Source: Hofstenia miamia (lineage: Eukaryota > Xenacoelomorpha > Acoela). Taken from it: a DNA stretch of 64,000 bases. Positions 34,733-45,810 of this stretch are shown piece by piece (position 1 is the stretch's first letter; the number at the start of each line of letters is the position of its first letter). The notes under the pieces are model-generated. The model did not search any database. It was not told where the DNA came from and saw nothing but the letters and a program-made list of their open reading frames with translations. The stretch covers positions 1,478,299 through 1,542,298 of the forward strand of contig SCFE01000082.1 in assembly GCA_004352715.1 (NCBI GenBank), in the 5' to 3' direction. Position numbers and translations under genes: made by a program.

Positions 34733-34857
34733 CAACTACTGTTCCAGCTGAAAGATTGTTTTTATCATCTGGTTTCCTCATATCAGATACAAATATCAAC
34801 GTTTTGTGTTGCATTCACGATTGGGCAACTAAAAACTGATGTTTTTACAACATCTAC

Positions 34858-34897
<40 letters not shown>

Positions 34898-35022
34898 GTA
34901 GATGTTGTAAAAACATCAGTTTTTAGTTGCCCAATCGTGAATGCAACACAAAACGTTGATATTTGTATCTGATATGAGGAAACCAGATGATAAAAACAAT
35001 CTTTCAGCTGGAACAGTAGTTG
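34733..35022. repeat. Perfect palindrome: two 130-bp arms around (AT)15
   Basis: Bases 34733-34862 are the exact reverse complement of 34893-35022; the 30-base spacer is pure AT. The arms contain the 3' coding end of a hAT transposase. The left arm begins exactly at the assembly gap. Confidence 0.97.
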
Positions 35023-35480
35023 CTGGTGTATGCAGAATGGATGCTACAACTTTTGAAAGATTTGGAAATTTGCTTTCGTTTGATTGCCACCAAGCAAAAG
35101 GATCGGTACTTACACCCTGAAAAATAACTTTATCTTGTTCAAGCTCTTGACAAAATAATGTATTTACATCTGGAAAAGCAGCAGTGTTGTCACTGACAAA
35201 GCTGTCGTCCATTTCCCTTTATAATATAGACGTTTTGCTGCAGTCTGTTCAAACGACATTGTAATTTTTTGGCAAAGGGTATTCAACAATTCCCAAAACC
35301 TGCATCTTTCGTCCTTACTGAAGAAACATGAAAAATTGTTATATCAAATAAAGTTGTTGATATCTTAGCCAGCGGAATAGCTTCAGGATTTGAAATAAAC
35401 AACCTAACGTGGTAATCACTGACAATTTGCTCCTTTAAATCAATAATATATGTTGGGTCATCTTCTTGTGCTTTGAGTGA
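34916..35480 (-). pseudogene. hAT transposase C-terminal remnant
   Basis: Minus strand. A 98-residue open frame (35212-34916) contains DPFAWWQSNESKFPNLSKV and PATTVPAERLFLSSGFLIS, the hAT dimerisation domain with its conserved Glu, ending DWATKN before a stop. Upstream (~35225-35480) degenerate sequence reads QEDDPTYIIDLKEQIVSDY and similar, matching the preceding hAT region but with stops. Same family as the hAT at 24865-26374. The first 107 bases are repeated inverted in the palindrome arm. Confidence 0.8.
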
Positions 35481-36279
35481 AATCGTAAAATCGCCAGAGA
35501 TGGAAAAATAATGGAAAATGTAGCCTGAGTTTTGTAGCCTAACATTTGTTTATTGTTGTTTCATACTGTTGGTTGTTGCAGCAACCACTAACATCATAAT
35601 AACAACTGCTAATACTAATTTGAGCAACTAAAAATTTGCTAATTAAGATTCAAGCTCATGACCAACCAATTTTTTTGCTATCTGTTAATGTTATTAATAT
35701 TAGTATGTCAGCTCTTGTTATTATGACAACTGTATAATGAATTCAATGGTTTGAAGGCGGCATCAGTAGCAACTTTAGTAATAAATAATCAGTGAGCAGA
35801 TGCTTGAAAATAAAACTCATTTCAATATTTTGATTACTAGATCCGAAAAGCTTTTCGAAATTTTAAATTTGTGAAAAATTATAATATACAAGATATGTGA
35901 ATTTTTAAAAGAATTTATTCATAAATATGTGGACAACTTGAAATTAAATGTTATATAAAAATTTACATTTGAGCAAAAGAGATTCTACACGGCTTAAGAA
36001 AGTGATCTTTCAAAATTGTACAAAATTTTAAAATCTTAAATTGTTGTTAAATTTGGCAGATTCTTATGCTTGTTGTTATCATTTATAAATGAGACAATCA
36101 CTAAAAATAATGAATAAATCGAATACTTTGAATTTGTTTTTGAACTACTATAGCTTCTCTTAATAATACAAAGAGTGGTATTTTATCTAATATGGGCATT
36201 AATTTCTTTTAATTGCAATTGCTGTTACTGTTTATTGATTAAACACTCAATGGGATGGCAATTACATAAGAATGATAAC
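35481..36279. other. AT-rich noncoding DNA
   Basis: No motif recognised. It may hold more decayed hAT sequence from the minus-strand remnant to its left, but no conserved block could be read. Confidence 0.4.
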
Positions 36280-36475
36280 AACCAAAATGAAAATCAAAAA
36301 ACGGAATTGAAATGTTTCATTTTCGTTTTTCAATTTTCATTTTTCATTTTTGTTTTTCTTTCAAAAAATGGAAATTGGCAAAATGAAATTTGATAAGCGA
36401 AAATGAAAAATGGTCATTTACGTTTTTCAATTTAAATTTTCCAAATGATCAAAATGAAAAACTGAATTGAATTCG
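36280..36475. repeat. Low-complexity GAAAAT/ATTTTC block with inverted symmetry
   Basis: About 195 bases built from AAATGAAAA and its complement TTTTCATTT, alternating so that segments can pair (for example AAATGAAAATCAAAAAACG against CGTTTTTCAATTTTCATTT). Probably a simple-sequence region or a small foldback element; no target duplication seen. Confidence 0.6.
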
Positions 36476-36899
36476 CAACCTGGTACTTGCATATCACGTC
36501 GCAGCCAAGCAATTTGAGAAAAATGCGCGTTGTTAAGAGTTATCCCACGTGTTAAAAGTTTCCCCGTTCTATAGTATATTATCACAAAAATTAACAAATG
36601 GTCACAATTTTAAGATCTTTATTATTTACAGACTAGGGTAAAATGCAGAAAGACAATGTTATGAAATTTTGCACTTCTTAAACATGGCCTGAAGCTATTT
36701 CTTATTATTATACTACACATTGTTCCTGAACGCTTCAATGCATTGTTAAACTATAAAAATCAATTATGTTGCACATTGGTTATTATAAGTTGAACCTACG
36801 GGTACTGTTGCGGGTCCGAACTAAACTTTTAAGGTATATAGATAAGGCTTCAATTACAGGTATCAGAAATATCCTATCCATCCAGCACTAAAGTTAACC

Positions 36900-38006
36900 C
36901 AGCGTTGAAACCGACTGCCGGCTTTCTTGATTAATATATATATTATTGTTTTGCCTTAGGTATTCATTGAATGATTGGCACCCAGTATTTAAAAGTGTTT
37001 GGCATAAAGGAATTGAGATATTCAACTTATTTCATACTATTGCAAATACGGAAAAAAATATTTTGAGGCCAAATTGTAACAATAATAAAGGTAATCACGC
37101 GTTTTTGGACATGAAATATCATTTATTGTACAGTTGACTACCACTATGTTGTAAATTATGACTAAATCAAATCATGCCTAATGTATATTGATTGTTAGTT
37201 AACAGAAATTGTTATAAAAATTTCGTTCTGTGTTTAATTAAGGTTGAATTTGGGTCTAAGATAATTCGCATCAATTTAAATTATTCCCTCCCAAACCAAA
37301 CCATCTAAGCATTAAGGAATAAGAACAACTATTCACTGGAAAAATACTCAAAAATCTAAACAAACACAACAATAATAAGCGTGATGCATTAATTTTCCAT
37401 TGCGTAGTATTATTCATTAATATTGTGCGTGTGATTGTGTCGCTGTTTTTTGAGAAATGGCAAGTATTTCTGATGAATAATGCAATTATATGCAAATATT
37501 GACAAATAATGAATTTAAATTTGTTGATCCACCTAAGAGTCTCCAATCTCCGAAGTGGGAAAATCTCAAATATCTTGCTTATGTTAATGGAAATGGTGAC
37601 AGTTATTGCTGATTACTTTGCAGTTTGTGCTGGATGTAAAAGTGCATTCATTAAACTCATTCTAAATTGGATGGGAATGACCAACGTAAATATTTTGGAT
37701 CGTCTGCAGTTAGTGGCCAAACGATCCAATGCTAAAAAATTGTAGTCTTTTAGTATAAAAAGTTGTCAATAATCACTACTTAATAATCCTAAGGCATATA
37801 GTAGAATATTGTAAGGAATTGATTTTTTTCAAAATAGCAATCAAATAACACCAAAATAACGAAGTGAAGAAAATACCAGTCTACACCTATTCACCTAAAT
37901 AATTTGTGCTTCTAAATCGGTCGAAACCTGATTAAACCGGCGTGCTAAGAAATTAACTAACCGGCTGGCTGCCCGGCTTGAAAATATGCAGCCGGTTCCA
38001 ACTCTG
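36900..38006 (+). mobile_element. hAT-type element, 1.1 kb, non-autonomous
   Basis: Ends CAGCGTTGAAACCGACTGCC and, reverse-complemented from 38006, CAGAGTTGGAACCGGCTGCA. Flanking 8-mers AGTTAACC (36892-36899) and AGCTAACC (38007-38014) differ at one base, consistent with an old 8-bp target duplication. Inside, 37509-37745 contains DYFAVCAGCKSAFI, possibly a decayed BED-type finger, but no catalytic domain. Called hAT from duplication length and C-A-G start. Confidence 0.75.
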
Positions 38007-38014
38007 AGCTAACC

Positions 38015-38931
38015 CATATCCGCGAGACCGAACGGACAAAACTGGATATAAACGTATTACGTATAACGTATAAACAAGATGATTCCCACTGGGATTTTTC
38101 TTTTTGGGGGCAATTCTCAGATTATGTAAAGTTCTTTTCCCAAATGAGTATCTTCACAATGGTTGCTACCGCTTATACATTAGCTATACTAGATTATTCA
38201 AAATTCGAAACAGCCTAGCCCCGAGCCAAGGTCCAATACAACATAGAGAATGTTCAGAATGGAATTACAAAACAAAAGTAAGTATACCAGCTGTATAAAC
38301 TACTTGACACATCTTCAACCTTTTGCCTAATTATGAGTATTATGAAAACATCAAAGTATGTTCTATGGCATGTTTTGGGAAATGTCAGAAAAAACATTCT
38401 TAATTTATTGTGAAATGAAAATTTAGCATTACAGCCAAACTTAACCAGAGCCCATTATTGTGAAATTATATCAACTAATGCAATTTTTAGTATTGAAATT
38501 TACACAAGGGTGTGTGCACTTCTCTGCATAGTATTTAATATCATGAAGTCTCTTTAATGTTTGGAAACATTAAAGCACCTTCTAAATTGAACTACATATA
38601 TCTGCTTCATGACATCAGGAGGATGATACATTGGGTGGGCTGCAGCCAACCCAAGCTGCCTTAGACATGTTCCTGATCGCAATATCTAGAAGATCTATTA
38701 GTCTTCAACAAACTCATATATATATATGCCAAGTAGTTGGCAAACCATAGTAATACACTGTGTTCATTTAGTAACTCCGTGATTTCTCACGTACATTCTA
38801 TAATTTCATAATTATATAAAATAATGTGATTAGAGTTTAAATTTAATGAGTATACTTATTTTAACGTATACATGCTTATTATAAATATTATTCACATAAT
38901 ACAATTGGTTTTCAATTTTTAGAATATTAGC
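38015..38931. other. Noncoding DNA between two hAT-type elements
   Basis: No coding motif or terminal repeat recognised. Confidence 0.5.
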
Positions 38932-38989
38932 AATAGCCGCAGTGGCGCCATTTCAGAAAACTCTTAAGGGGTCCAAAATTATTTCTTAA

Positions 38990-39500
38990 CACTAGAACGC
39001 CAAAAGCGGTCAGAATTGACCGCTTGCAACGTTCATATAGCTCTTATTTGAAAAGTCCTTTGAGTGGTTGACAAAATTAGCTGATTTTATTTCTTTCTTT
39101 GACCTATTGAATCGACCAATATCTTTCATAAACTATCATTTTTTTGTTTATATTTTTAAGAAATATCATCAAACGCCCAGTGTGTCAATTTTAACCACAC
39201 ATTATAATTTATATAAAGGATTGGGTCAATCTTCAGATGCATATTTTAATCACCAATCCTGCCCATTTGAGAAATATTTGCAAACTGTATTAGTAATGGC
39301 TGAACCACCCCCACAGAGGACGGAGTGAAGGGGTTTATGCCCTGGTCTTTGGTAATCTTGATTCTGAAGATGGGAATTTTAATGATTCCGATTTTCATGA
39401 AGAAAACTATCCTTTTTCAACTGAAAACTGATCTAATGAATGTGAGACTGTGGAGAATGTATTTATAGATTTACTATAAGGATGTCCCACATTCAACAGT
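38990..39500 (+). mobile_element. Possible piggyBac left end and acidic N-terminus (piggyBac D)
   Basis: TTAA at 38986-38989 is followed by CACTAGAACGCC and the palindrome AAGCGGTCA-GAAT-TGACCGCTT (39004-39025), the same layout as the other piggyBac 5' ends here. An ATG at 39299 (MAEPPPQ...) and, after a frame change, an acidic stretch (GNLDSEDGNFNDSDFHEEN, ~39350-39405) resemble a piggyBac N-terminus. No catalytic domain and no right terminus were found, so the call is tentative. Confidence 0.45.
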
Positions 39501-39566
39501 TTCCAGCAAAGATGACATAATCCAACTTTACCAAACCCTCCTTGGATCATTCACGTTCTCAAGTGC

Positions 39567-41506
39567 AAAATACATAAGACATCACAATATGGAATGGATC
39601 CGCGAAACACCACAAATTCTCAGTAAGCAAAACTAAAAAATGCCGAAATGAAGCAATGCGCAATTGTTATGAATCCAAGCAATCACGATATGTATAATGT
39701 ATTGAATTGGAAGAACAACTTGTTTTTTGTGATTGTGATGGCCAAAATCCTCAATGAATTATGTTTTTTTCATTTAGCATAAAACATTTTGGAAAAGGCA
39801 TCATTTTTCCAACCAGGTTAATATTTGAAGATTGTTAGCAATCGATAATTTGATGTGGTTACTAAGTGAGGGAATATTGTCGAGACTTCTTTTGGACAAA
39901 CATATTGACAGAAATATCTAAGTTTATGTGATTCAACTTTCATCATCCATAAGTTCAACAGTTTTTCATTGGACATTATTCAAAATTAAAAACATATAAC
40001 TTGTCTTAGAACTGAAAAATATCTCTCATTGGAAGCAGTGACTATAGGAAAAACGATCTTGAACAATGTCATTACCTCAGAAAAAACCTACCTCAATTTC
40101 TGATAAATTACGATAAGCTTCCATGATATCCAAATTATTATGAGTTGGAAAGTTTTTTGAATTATCTGGTTGGCTTTCAAATGCAATAACAAGACTCCGG
40201 TTGTGCATCTCCCACAGTATGAGGTGGTCTGGTTTATTGCTGCTACCAGCTTTCAACCGCTAAAATAGCATAAAGCTATACCCACTCTCAATTGTTTTAT
40301 ATAAATGATATATAAAGAACTATTGAGGGGAAAGCAAAGTGTTATAATGATGTAGATTTTGTCAGGCATATAGAGGCTATTAAAGATTATCTGTCCTGAC
40401 CAATTATTAGTAAATCATAAATTTTCACTTGGTGGGATTTGATCCTCTTGTTTTTAAGTGCTAAAAAGTGGAAATTTGATTTGACCAAATTCATAGTATG
40501 AGTTTAATTATTTGCATGAAAAGTGCAATTTGGAACCAAAATACATAAGACATCACAATATGGAATGGATCCGCGAAACACCACAAATTCTCAGTAAGCA
40601 AAACTAAAAAATGCCGAAATGAAGCAATGCGCAATTGTTATGAATCCAAGCAATCACGATATGTATAATGTATTGAATTGGAAGAACAACTTGTTTTTTG
40701 TGATTGTGATGGCCAAAATCCTCAATGAATTATGTTTTTTTCATTTAGCATAAAACATTTTGGAAAAGGCATCATTTTTCCAACCAGGTTAATATTTGAA
40801 GATTGTTAGCAATCGATAATTTGATGTGGTTACTAAGTGAGGGAATATTGTCGAGACTTCTTTTGGACAAACATATTGACAGAAATATCTAAGTTTATGT
40901 GATTCAACTTTCATCATCCATAAGTTCAACAGTTTTTCATTGGACATTATTCAAAATTAAAAACATATAACTTGTCTTAGAACTGAAAAATATCTCTCAT
41001 TGGAAGCAGTGACTATAGGAAAAACGATCTTGAACAATGTCATTACCTCAGAAAAAACCTACCTCAATTTCTGATAAATTACGATAAGCTTCCATGATAT
41101 CCAAATTATTATGAGTTGGAAAGTTTTTTGAATTATCTGGTTGGCTTTCAAATGCAATAACAAGACTCCGGTTGTGCATCTCCCACAGTATGAGGTGGTC
41201 TGGTTTATTGCTGCTACCAGCTTTCAACCGCTAAAATAGCATAAAGCTATACCCACTCTCAATTGTTTTATATAAATGATATATAAAGAACTATTGAGGG
41301 GAAAGCAAAGTGTTATAATGATGTAGATTTTGTCAGGCATATAGAGGCTATTAATGATTATCTGTCCTGACCAATTATTAGTAAATCATAAATTTTCACT
41401 TGGTGGGATTTGATCCTCTTGTTTTTAAGTGCTAAAAAGTGGAAATTTGATTTGACCAAATTCATAGTATGAGTTTAATTATTTGCATGAAAAGTGCAAT
41501 TTGGAA
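39567..41506. repeat. 971-bp tandem duplication, two near-identical copies
   Basis: Copy 1 starts at 39567 and copy 2 at 40538; every landmark checked is offset by 971. The only difference I saw is A at 40384 against T at 41355. The similarity ends at 40535/41506. No gene inside; scattered frames such as KCRNEAMRNCYESKQ may be decayed transposase C-terminus. Either a very recent duplication or two haplotypes placed in series by the assembler. Confidence 0.95.
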
Positions 41507-41689
41507 ATGTTCATTCATATTTTAATGCACAATATTGTTTGTTAAATTGAATTTTGCATGTAGTGGCAGCAAATCATGCATGATATTATTCTCTTCATTT
41601 TTAAATTTTGATATTTTGACTTGTGTGTCTAAATTTAGAGGGGGCCATAGCCCCCTCTTGCCCCCCTAAATGGCGCCACTGAATAGCCG

Positions 41690-42544
41690 AAGGAATTTTT
41701 ATTGCATTGAATTATCACATTGAACAATCTGAAATCAGTGCTCAACGGAAATGGTCAAGAGCTACAATACTAAACCACCATCATAAAAAACAATAAAATC
41801 AATTTGTAGCAAATTTTTGGATACAGGCTTTGTAATACACCTGGGCAAGTCCGGAAGACCAAAGGTAATTAATGGTGAGGAAGTTATTAAGACATTTCAC
41901 TCGGCAAAAAATCACAGATTCTGAAGACTCCTGAAATGCGCCCATATCGATTAAGAATTTTGCAGAATTAAATGAAGAAGATTGGATGAGAGAATGTTAG
42001 AGAAAATGCAGTTGAGAGCAACTTCTTCGATAAATTACATTTATCAGGCATGTCAATAAGCATATATGTATAGCATGGGGCTACCAAAACCCACATAATT
42101 CTGCTGAAATTCCGCGTACTTCTAAAATAAATGTCTAGGTGGCAATATCAGCTGTTATACTAATCGGACTTTCCTTTTTTTGTAATGATTGAATTAAATC
42201 TGCGGGTTTCTGCCTATTTTAAATGACTAGTATATCTTCGAACTCAAACGAAGGCGTTGTTTCCAAACTTCTTACTTTCAACAGATGAAGCCCCCCCCCG
42301 GTTGGTGTCAAGACCTTAGCTTTCGATTTCATTATATGGGCTATCTAAAAAATGAGATTTATTCTCATCCACTTGCAAATATTGAATATAATTAAAAACA
42401 GGCAATTACTGAAAAATGCTATCCAATACATTGAGATGTTTTGGTAAGAATTATTGTAAATGCAAAATAACGAATGGAATTTTACATTGCCATTTTCAAC
42501 ATGACCCTTGACAATTTAAATTTTTTTTTCAGTTATATAAATAA
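41690..42544. other. Noncoding DNA, no gene recognised
   Basis: No assignable coding motif. It includes a nine-C run near 42291. It could be upstream gag or LTR sequence of the gypsy remnant, but nothing supports that directly. Confidence 0.4.
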
Positions 42545-42614
42545 ACTTTCCGATTTACTTTAGTTCTATATTATGAAGAACTAGTAATTGAAATCATGGA
42601 GCTACTTAATGAAC

Positions 42615-43100
42615 CAAGTGTATCCGTGGATCGTTTGTACTTGACCCGTGACACTCGTTTTCAACAAAATTAAAAATGAAGGCTTTTTCTTACAATTTGT
42701 AACACCTTGGCCGATAAGGTTTAAATATAGCACCTATAACTAGGTTAGTTTCACGTTTTACTATTTTAATACAATTGTTGAACTAATTAGGCCTACTTAG
42801 ATGAGCCAAACTTTGAAATTCGATTTTTCGGCACACATTATTGATTGCTAGAGTTTCGTGTCAATAAAAACATTTAAATAAGGTTAGTCGTTAGTTTCAC
42901 TTTTGAACAATTAAGCCTATTTTTGAACTGATTATTTTGATGAGCCGCACTTTGGAATATGATTTTTTGGTTCACATCGATTAATTTTTAGCTTTTTGTC
43001 AAATTTTTTGCGGGTCATGCGGAAAAACAGACTCATCCGTGACCCGCCAGAACTAGTGACCCATTTGACCCGTAACCTGCATGGCTTACGGACACCACTG
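42615..43100 (+). mobile_element. hAT-type MITE (486 bp) inside gypsy remnant
   Basis: Perfect 8-bp target duplication TAATGAAC (42607-42614 and 43101-43108). Ends CAAGTGTATCCGTGG and, reverse-complemented, CAGTGGTGTCCGTAAGCC, imperfect inverted repeats. Subterminal ACCCGTGAC-type motifs recur (42644-42652, 43030-43070). No coding capacity. Confidence 0.8.
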
Positions 43101-43129
43101 TAATGAACACCCTGTGAATGGTTATTGAC

Positions 43130-44300
43130 TAAGCCAAACTATTAACCGTTTCACACTTCATGATGTTAAAGGAAGATTGCTCAATACAAAATCCTTAGCA
43201 GAATGGATCTGAAAAACTCCTACCATCAGGTGAAATTGAATGTTCGCGATCGTATTTATACTGCCTTTGAATCTGGAGGTAAATCTTTCCAATTTCCGTC
43301 CCCTTATTGTAAACGAATGGTGTGCCGGCATTTCATGTATTAAGAATATACTTGTTCTTGATAATAATCTTACTGGAACAGTGGCATATTTAGATGACAT
43401 AACGATTTGTGGCAACCATCAAAATGAACATGATACTAATCTCGAAGCCTTTATGGAAGTATCTAGAACACACAATGTAACCGTAAAGAATAAAAGTGCG
43501 TTTTTTCTGTTAAATCTGTAATTCTACTTGACTACAGAATTTCTAATGGATTAATTGAACCTGATCCCGAAAGAGTTCGCCTCTTCTCAAATTACCAATT
43601 CCACGAGATATGTCTAGCTTTGTAGAGTCATTGGTATTTTTGCATATTATGCAGAGTGGATTCCAAAGTATTCCGAGGACATTCGTTCTTTAATTTAAAC
43701 TACAAGCTGTCCATTATCACATGATGCTGCAAATGCTTTCAAGAATATAAAATCAGTTTTTTAGGTGTGACTCGGCAGCCTGTTGATGAACGGCTAACAT
43801 TTTCAGTTGAAATATGCATTAAAACAAAATTGAGCCTCAGTTGCTTTTTTGCAAAAACATTAAATTGTGGTGAACGTTGCTATACTACAGTAGGAAAGAA
43901 AAAGAAGCTTATGCGATTTTAGAATCTTTAAAAAAGTGGAAACATTGGCTCCTGAGACGAAGTTTCAATCTCATAACGGATCAAAGATCAGTTTCATTTA
44001 TGTTCAACAACAAAACGCAGAGTAAAAAAACGACAAAAATCACACAATGGTGGATCGAATTGGCGCCACTTCATTACAACATTGTGCACCAACCAGGAAA
44101 AATGAGCTCTGCTCACAATACTTTAATTCCAACTGTTTATGGTGCCATTGGAATAATTCTCATATGGATTTGAATGCCGCCCTTTGTCATCAAGACGTAA
44201 CACGAATGCATCATTTCATTTGTACGAAGAATCCGCGATACTTGATGGAAGACGTAGAGAATATTTTTCATTCTCGTGCTTATTGTGTATAAGTCAAACC
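43130..44300 (+). pseudogene. gypsy pol: RT, RNase H and integrase zinc-finger fragments
   Basis: RT motifs in successive frames: SQTINRFT (~43133), RMDLKNSYHQVKLN (~43201-43245) and YLDDITICGN (~43390-43420), the active site with both Asp intact. RNase H follows with KEKEAYAILESLKKWKHWLL (~43895-43955) and LITDQRSVSFMF (~43970-44005), then the linker TQWWIELAPLHYNIVHQPGK (~44042-44100). The integrase zinc finger ends in LCHQDVTRMHHFICTKNPRY. Stops and frame shifts make it non-functional. Confidence 0.82.
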
Positions 44301-44351
44301 ATGATTTTACAATACTCAATGTCCTCCTTTAGTAAAATCAAGAAAGCCTTT

Positions 44352-44447
44352 TAAAACTTGATATCGACTTAAAGGGTCCTTTGAAGTCAAACTATCAAAA
44401 TATATATCTATTAGTAATCATTGACGAATATTCATGTCTTCCATTTG
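44352..44447 (+). pseudogene. gypsy integrase core, first part (cut by hAT insertion)
   Basis: The stretch containing LKGPLKS and YLLVIIDEYSCLPFAY is the start of the integrase core, with the first catalytic Asp (IIDEYS). The frame stops at the hAT target site 44448-44455 and its continuation is found at 45495, beyond the inserted element. Confidence 0.8.
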
Positions 44448-44455
44448 CTTACCGG

Positions 44456-45486
44456 CACTAGCGTAGCCGAGATCTTGGCTATTAGTATACTTCTTGTGAT
44501 TCAATGAATCGAGGATGAATCTAAGGAAAGCATTACATTTGTTTGAAAATGGCGCTCATCATATTAAAATTTGTTAATTAAATATAGTCGGGCGCATTGC
44601 GGATCACAAAATTAGCGGGCGACAGCTATCCTACACTTAGAATATTTTCATGCTGAATCGCACATTTTCTGTAACTTGTATAAATCGTTTATTATGAATA
44701 ATGCTTTCAGCTGAGGTGTTTGTGAAGCGAATTAAAAATCCGGACATCAAAATTACAAATGTAATTGATTCGAGCAGGATGCAACAAATAAAGGAAAATC
44801 GATTCTGACTTGTTCCAGTTGTAAAGACCATAATTGAATGTGGACGAAATGGCTTAGCATTACGAGGTCATCGGNNNNNNNNNNNNNNNNNNNNNNNNNN
44901 NNNNATTCTGGTCACTTCAGTTTGATTGAGCCACAAGAATGTGACGGTAATTTTCGATCACAAATTTAGTGAAAAACATCGTAAGATATTTTTGAAATGA
45001 ACAGCATTTGTAATTTTATTTATCATTTTTTGTGGAATGATCATATACTTGCATGTTATTGCATTAACATCATATTGAATACTGCACTATACTTTTGTTC
45101 ACCTTTTCAATGCATTCATTCATTATATACACTGCTATATATATGGTGTCATTCTTGTATCAAATTGCTTTACTGGTCATTTTAGCTAATATATTACAAA
45201 ATCTGAGTGTAAACTGATAATAATCCGCCATAACTACTCGAGAATATAATGTGCATGTATATACTATTACTATGCATAAGTATATTTATACATGTACTTA
45301 AAAATCGAATTAGTATGGATGAAATTTCAAATTTTATATCTTAAATTAAACCAATTCAAAATACGAAATCATAAACAAAGTATATGGATAAGATTACAGG
45401 ATATATGATCATAATGATAAATTATATTGAAATATAACAAATTATGGTCCGCCCCCCCCCGAACGCAAATCCTGGCTACGCTAGTG
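44456..45486 (+). mobile_element. hAT transposon (ZMYM/DUF4371-like), internally deleted, inside gypsy integrase
   Basis: Perfect 8-bp target duplication CTTACCGG (44448-44455 and 45487-45494). Perfect 13-bp terminal inverted repeat CACTAGCGTAGCC. Inside (44520-44960) decayed transposase fragments read KALHLFENGAHHIK and SRMQQIKENRF...CGRNGLALRGHR, then SGHFSLIEPQE after a 30-N gap, the N-terminal part of DUF4371/ZMYM1-like hAT transposases. The catalytic core and dimerisation domain are missing. A nine- or ten-C run (45453-45461) lies near the right end. Confidence 0.92.
44875..44904. other. Assembly gap (30 N)
   Basis: Thirty N within the decayed hAT transposase. The protein path resumes after it with little missing, so the true gap is probably short. 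Confidence 0.99.
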
Positions 45487-45494
45487 CTTACCGG

Positions 45495-45810
45495 TGTCCT
45501 GATATGACTAAAAATATTGCTATGAAGTGTCTAATTCAATTGTTTCCTATTTTTGAATTACCTTCATGTATTTTTCAGATCGTGGTGCATCTTTTATTTC
45601 GAGACTTATTAATAACTAGAGGAATTTCTTCTAGTCATACAACACCAAATTACCCTCATGGTAATGGCGAGTGTAGGCGCTACAATCAAATCCAGTGGAA
45701 AAGTGTAACTTTTCCTCTATCATTTTGGCAAGAAGTCTTACCAGATGTTATGCATTCTCTGTTATCCCCTCCAATCAATTGCACGCGTCATGAGCACATG
45801 TTAAATTCTG
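45495..45810 (+). pseudogene. gypsy integrase core, second part
   Basis: Continues the integrase after the hAT insertion: CPDMTKNIAMKCLIQLFPIF, then RDLLITRGISSSHTTPNYPH and GNGECRRYNQIQWKSV (position of the catalytic Glu, here not clearly Glu), ending PINCTRHEHMLNSE, the usual region after the core. A frameshift lies near 45580. After 45810 no integrase similarity remains. Confidence 0.8.

Larger units (their letters stand above)
38940..41681 (+). mobile_element. hAT-type element with CAGTGGCGCC ends, 2.7 kb
   Basis: Perfect 8-bp target duplication AATAGCCG (38932-38939 and 41682-41689). Ends CAGTGGCGCCATTT and, reverse-complemented, the same 14 bases. No hAT transposase seen inside. The interior contains a piggyBac-like end (38990) and a 971-bp tandem duplication (39567-41506). 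Near the right end is a GC-rich foldback, GGGGGCCATAGCCCCC (41640-41655). A non-autonomous element enlarged by insertion and duplication. Confidence 0.9.
42545..45810 (+). mobile_element. Ty3/gypsy-type retrotransposon pol remnant, with two nested hAT insertions
   Basis: Degenerate LTR-retrotransposon polymerase region on the plus strand: RT, RNase H, integrase zinc finger and integrase core in the Ty3/gypsy order. No LTRs, primer-binding site or gag were recognised. hAT-type elements at 42615-43100 and 44456-45486 interrupt it. At each, flanking gypsy coding sequence resumes after the 8-bp duplication. Both limits are approximate. Confidence 0.8.

Noticed and set aside
36175-36480. Coding ORF over the GAAAAT-rich block
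   Set aside because: Composition is simple-sequence; the frame is a by-product of the repeat.
42545-45810. LTRs for the gypsy remnant
   Set aside because: I looked for paired TG...CA direct repeats around the pol region and found none by eye; the copy may be truncated or LTRs too diverged.
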